DNA of 25,614 nucleotides from Gloeophyllum trabeum ATCC 11539 (Eukaryota > Basidiomycota > Agaricomycetes > Gloeophyllales > Gloeophyllaceae), in the NCBI RefSeq assembly GCF_000344685.1, contig NW_006920426.1:309431-335044 (forward strand). The letters run 5' to 3'. Under the pieces are notes generated by a model that was given only the letters and a program-made list of their open reading frames with translations, made no database searches and had not been told where the DNA came from. Of this stretch, positions 22,473 through 25,614 are shown in pieces. A program made the position numbers and the translations under genes. Every line of letters begins with the position of its first letter. Position 1 is the stretch's first letter.

Positions 22473-22609
22473 GTGTGAGGTAGCAGTACTAGGAACTCGT
22501 CTACTGATAGGGCAGTGACAGAAGTGACAAAACATATTATCTACAGCAAATCAGTTCTGGGGGGGTTGATGGTTTGTAAGCAAATAACCCGGGGTTGTTG
22601 CTTCCAGGG
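22473..22609 (-). repeat. Inverted-repeat partner of 23422-23561
   Basis: The reverse complement matches 23422-23561 over about 137 bp, including AACAACCCCGGGTT, TGTAGATAATATG and CACTGCCCTAT. Together the arms would bound about 1.09 kb (22473-23561). No transposase frame is visible between them. Confidence 0.7.
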
Positions 22610-23250
22610 TAGGCTTGATACTGCGTCTCCTAAATAAGACTTAGTAGATGAGCAACTGTCTTAAATGGAGGCTTGTTCATTTTTGGTATCGACATCGCAG
22701 AAGTCTTCCAAAGCTCTCGCACATTCCAAGAAAGGCAGGCTTCTCTGCCAGAAACGGCAGGCTCGCGTGGATGCCATCTGCCGAGCGTCAGCATGCGCAA
22801 CTACACAGTGCAATCCTTGACCTCTCCCAGCTGATTTGAGCAGAGAAAAGAGCCCAAGTAGCATCTATATTGGACTGCATGGTTCCCCGTATAGCGGAGT
22901 GAATTTCTTCTCAAACCGGAACCTCTCTGTATAGACTTAGCAGCCTGTTCTTAGCTTATCCGAGGCCCAAAACAGCTTCAGGTGTTGTAATCCTTTACAG
23001 CTGCCAAAATTAACATTGGATGACAGTATATAAGCTCTTAAGCAATGAGTATTGAAGGTGGTGAGGGTTGCGCCCTCCTCAAAAGCTTTCAATTGTGCAG
23101 AGAGCACTGCAGAGCGTGCAGCGGCGCACACAGTACGCACGTGGAGTACCGTCCTGACGGTGCCACCAGTACCAAATCGAGTAGACGTCATTGCCTAAAA
23201 CAGCGCAAGGGGAGACTTCACTGGCGCATATCGGGAAAGTGACCTAGCCT
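22610..23250. other. Interior of the repeat nest, no supported gene
   Basis: Contains a 63-codon plus frame, a 67-codon minus frame (22661-22864) and a 65-codon Cys/His-rich plus frame (23045-23242) that follows a TATA-like AGTATATAA at about 23026. None resembles a known family. It may be the interior of a non-autonomous element. Confidence 0.35.
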
Positions 23251-23431
23251 ACTTCCAGGGGGGTTGTTAATTAGAATTATCCATTTTTGGCATGGTAGAT
23301 AGTAAAAACCCATAGTCTGCTGTATCCATAATCCATAACTTTTTGGAGGGTCATAACCCATAAAACAACATATATTAGGAAAGTGCACATCTCCTTCCTG
23401 GATAATTCTAATCAGCAGCCCCCCTGAAAGT
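23251..23431. mobile_element. 181-bp MITE-like element with 33-bp terminal inverted repeats
   Basis: Left arm ACTTCCAGGGGGGTTG...AATTATCCA (23251-23283) and right arm (23399-23431) are reverse complements with about four mismatches. The core is AT-rich and non-coding, with several CATAA repeats. Related ends occur at 21947 and 22590-22613. A flanking target duplication is not clear. Size and structure fit a miniature inverted-repeat element; the superfamily is undetermined. Confidence 0.65.
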
Positions 23432-23561
23432 AACAACCCCGGGTTGTTTGCTTACAAATCATCAACCCCCCCCCCCAGAATTGATTTACTGTAGATAATA
23501 TGTTTTTGTCACTTTTGTCACTGCCCTATTTGTAGACATTCCTAGTACTGGTACCTCACAT
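23422..23561 (+). repeat. Inverted-repeat partner of 22473-22609
   Basis: Overlaps the right end of the 181-bp MITE and continues past it, including an 11-nt C run (23466-23476). The partner at 22473-22609 carries a shorter homopolymer (seven G) at the equivalent place, so length slippage has occurred. Confidence 0.7.
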
Positions 23562-23871
23562 AGTGCTCCTGGTCCAGATCCAGGAGCCGCTACTAGCTGC
23601 TCAAGCATCTGAGAAGTCCATGGAGTCCATGATGGACCTCTGCCTATCAGCTGGATGGACCCATGGACCCCAGTCTGCCTGGGGGGATGTGATTGTGTAA
23701 TTTGTGTAATTTGTGTTAAATAATGAAAATGCAAGCCGGAGGCAAGCATCACATAGTGTGTGTCCAATGCGGTCAGATGGGAGGTCCACTCAACCATACA
23801 TGTCATTAATATTGGAAATCCATCACAGTGTGTTCCCTGTATGCTAGATTTATGTATATTGGGATTTGTCT
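23562..23871. other. Short linker with a small foldback
   Basis: No gene. GTCCATGGAGTCCAT (23616-23630) pairs with ATGGACCCATGGAC (23655-23668) with one bulge. A short GTGTAATTT tandem lies at about 23695-23715. The last bases, TTTGTCT at 23865-23871, form the left copy of a probable target-site duplication. Confidence 0.4.
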
Positions 23872-24592
23872 CAGGCTCCTAAACCATCCGTCCTTAGCGT
23901 TCTCGCTCCTCCTTTACTAGGGTGCACGTGCAGCATTATATGATACAAATCTATTTTTAATTTATTGCTGGATACAGAACGAACAAGAGGAGGAGAACGC
24001 TATAGGATGGCTGGCACAAATGTCGTCGCCAAGATCCCCGAGGCTGACTAAGCGGACGGTGGCTGAAGCCTCTCAGCAGCGGTTGGCGGGTGATGTAGAG
24101 AGTGTCTCGACACCTACCTCGTTGAGCTCACGCAGAACACATATAAACGGGTGCTAAAATAGTTTAAGACCAATGCAAATACCTTTGGTATACTTCTGAC
24201 ACTCAGAGGGGCTTGTCTATAGCCATTATGCCTCTTCAGCTGGATATTCAGCCTTTGGTACTACTGATAACCATTACATGAGTATACCATTCAGTTAGGA
24301 CATTTTTACATTACTATAAAGTACACCGAGCGGTAAATCCCAAGGTAATAAGTTGTAAATGGTTGCGTGAAGGCCCGCCGACCGCTGGTGAAAGGCTTCA
24401 GCCACCGTCCGCTTAGTCAGCCTCGGGGATCTCGGCGACAACATTTGTGCCAGCCATCCTATAGTGTTCTCCTCCTCTTGTTCATTCTGTATCCGGTAAT
24501 AATTCAAAAATAGATTTGTATTATATAACGCTGCACGTGCACCCTAGTAAAGGAGGAGTGAGAACGCTAAGGACGGATGGTTTAGGAGCCTG
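23872..24592. mobile_element. Non-autonomous Mutator-like element with long terminal inverted repeats
   Basis: Arms 23872-24090 and 24374-24592 (219 bp each) are reverse complements at about 93% by eye, beginning CAGGCTCCTAAACCATCCG. Flanks GGATTTGTCT (23862-23871) and GGTTTGTCT (24593-24601) match except for one base, a likely 9-10-bp target duplication. Long arms plus a duplication of that length are typical of Mutator-like elements. The 283-bp core has no transposase. Both arms carry the same peptide-like frame (see findings). Differences between arms are mostly transitions, so insertion is not very recent. Confidence 0.7.
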
Positions 24593-24601
24593 GGTTTGTC
24601 T

Positions 24602-24932
24602 ATTGTTTTGGGAGATTCAATTGGTGTAAGTCCAAGGGTCACTGAGTCTCAGGCCATTGGATGGAGATCTGCCACTAGTACTTGTGGTCACAGTGGGCCC
24701 TTCATTCATACTGTAATGCATTGCATCACATGCAGTATGGTCCATGGTCAGCAGTAGCTTCTGATCGCTAACTGGGAGAGCCTCAGCCTAATTTTCAAAA
24801 TTTTTATATGTAGCTATGTACATAGAGTGAAGTCTAAGTAACCAGATTCAATGGACTGGTAGAGCTTGATGTCACATGGACAATGTTAGGAAGCGATGTC
24901 CTAACTAGTCGTCTTGAGATAACTGGGCCACG
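24602..24932. repeat. Linker containing the right partner of the 22-kb inverted repeat
   Basis: 24771-24878 is the inverted partner of 22038-22140. The remainder has no gene or RNA that I recognise and abuts the LTR on the right. Confidence 0.55.
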
Positions 24933-25331
24933 TGCCAACAGTTATGTCGTCACTACCTCAGTAAGCGTACTGAAAGGTAGGTCTGGCCGGGCCAATGCCA
25001 ACGGTCAAGTCAAGAGTCCAGGTAATCGCTGTATTCAACAGGAGGTTGAACTAGGGAATACATGGGTTTTCCTACAGTATATATAGTAACTGGTATAGGG
25101 GTTAATACCCAAAGAAGAGAACAATAAGAAAGGACGCGTAAGCTATCCTGTGAGAATGTAACTTAGAGAAATGAGAAATACAAGGGCGCCCATTGGTAGA
25201 AGGTGAGTCAGGGGAGATAACGTGTGGGAAGAAGATAGCGTCCATGGGAAGTTCTACTCAGAGAAAGGTACTGTCCAATAGCAATGCTCGGAATGGAAAT
25301 GGAATGAGATAAGCATGGGAAAATCATAACA
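24933..25331 (-). mobile_element. LTR of a retrotransposon (3' LTR, minus orientation)
   Basis: Read on the minus strand, a polypurine tract AGGAAGGGGGTAA (rc of 25332-25344) is followed at once by TGTTATGATTTTCCC, the classic PPT/LTR junction with a TG start. About 250 bp on lies a TATA box (TATATATA, 25078-25085). The far end is placed at TGTTGGCA (rc of 24933-24940), giving TG...CA ends and about 399 bp; this edge is uncertain by some 10 bp because only one LTR is in the window. Confidence 0.6.
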
Positions 25332-25368
25332 TTACCCCCTTCCTATGGTCGAAGTTTACCCAAACTTC

Positions 25369-25614
25369 CTAGTTATGACCGGTTACCGAACCGTCCAGGT
25401 CCACAAGAGTGCCATCATCGTAGTCTTGCTCTTCGGTGGCTTCTTGGATAGCATTGTCCCAAACAGTTCGTTGAGGACAGGCAGATGGATAATGCCCTGG
25501 TTGAGTGCGTCCACAGATGCGGCAGCGGAAGAGTCGGCAATGAGATTGGAAATGACCAGGCTGCTGACATGCCCAGCAGATATTGCCATATCTTCCTGTC
25601 ATATTGGTAGGCAG
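25369..25614 (-). CDS. Gag-like protein with two zinc knuckles, N-terminus outside the window
   Basis: 81 residues visible, open to the window edge, stop TAG at 25369-25371. Knuckle 1 is CWACQQPGHFQSHC (C-x2-C-x4-H-x4-C), the nucleic-acid-binding motif of retroelement nucleocapsids. Knuckle 2 is a variant C-x2-C-x6-H-x4-C (CRICGRTQPGHYPSAC). An acidic tail (EEQDYDDGTLVDLDG) follows. The stop lies about 25 bp before the polypurine tract, so no protease, reverse transcriptase or integrase follows in this element; it fits a gag-only, non-autonomous LTR element. A pol on the unseen side cannot be excluded. Confidence 0.7.
   Translation of the reverse strand: MPTNMTGRYGNICWACQQPGHFQSHCRLFRCRICGRTQPGHYPSACPQRTVWDNAIQEATEEQDYDDGTLVDLDGSVTGHN

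Noticed and set aside
1..25614. CRISPR arrays, rRNA or bacterial operons
   Set aside because: No regularly spaced short repeats, no rRNA-like sequence, and the genes have spliceosomal introns.

Overview
The window looks like genomic DNA from a filamentous basidiomycete, most likely an Agaricomycete. The evidence is a FunK1-type protein kinase (a family expanded in mushroom-forming fungi), many phase-consistent introns of 49-61 bp, GC-rich exons and a gag/LTR retroelement. The organism call is inference; no species is claimed.

Layout. (1) 1-1384: the 3' part of a FunK1 kinase gene, four exons visible, one intron apparently GC-AG. (2) 1385-3313: no convincing gene; two inverted repeats near 3 kb. 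(3) 3314-5786 and 14752-17250 are a direct segmental duplication of about 2.5 kb. It carries the same promoter, 5' UTR and first three and a bit exons of one gene. (4) The right copy runs on into a complete eight-exon gene (15782-21628, 1819 aa): a long, disordered Ser/Pro-rich protein ending in a tandem Ras-association (RA) and PH domain. (5) The left copy breaks off early in exon 4 but stays open into unrelated sequence. It predicts a 505-aa chimeric product without RA-PH (4329-6012), with an AATAAA just downstream. (6) 6013-14751, between the copies, is gene-poor: microsatellite, scattered degenerate repeats, hairpins and no gene I can defend. (7) 21.9-25.6 kb is a nest of repeats: a small 33-bp-arm MITE, further inverted-repeat pairs, a Mutator-like element with about 219-bp terminal inverted repeats, and at the right edge an LTR preceded by a polypurine tract and a double zinc-knuckle gag-like ORF on the minus strand.

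How it fits together. The RA-PH gene is the functional centre; by family analogy it should couple a Ras/Rap-type GTPase to membrane lipid and a proline-rich, heavily phosphorylatable scaffold. The truncated neighbour shares its promoter and N-terminus, so if expressed it would be co-regulated and could act as a decoy or be a gene in birth or decay. Exon indels between the copies are all multiples of three, while promoter indels are not. The kinase gene has no evident functional link to this pair.
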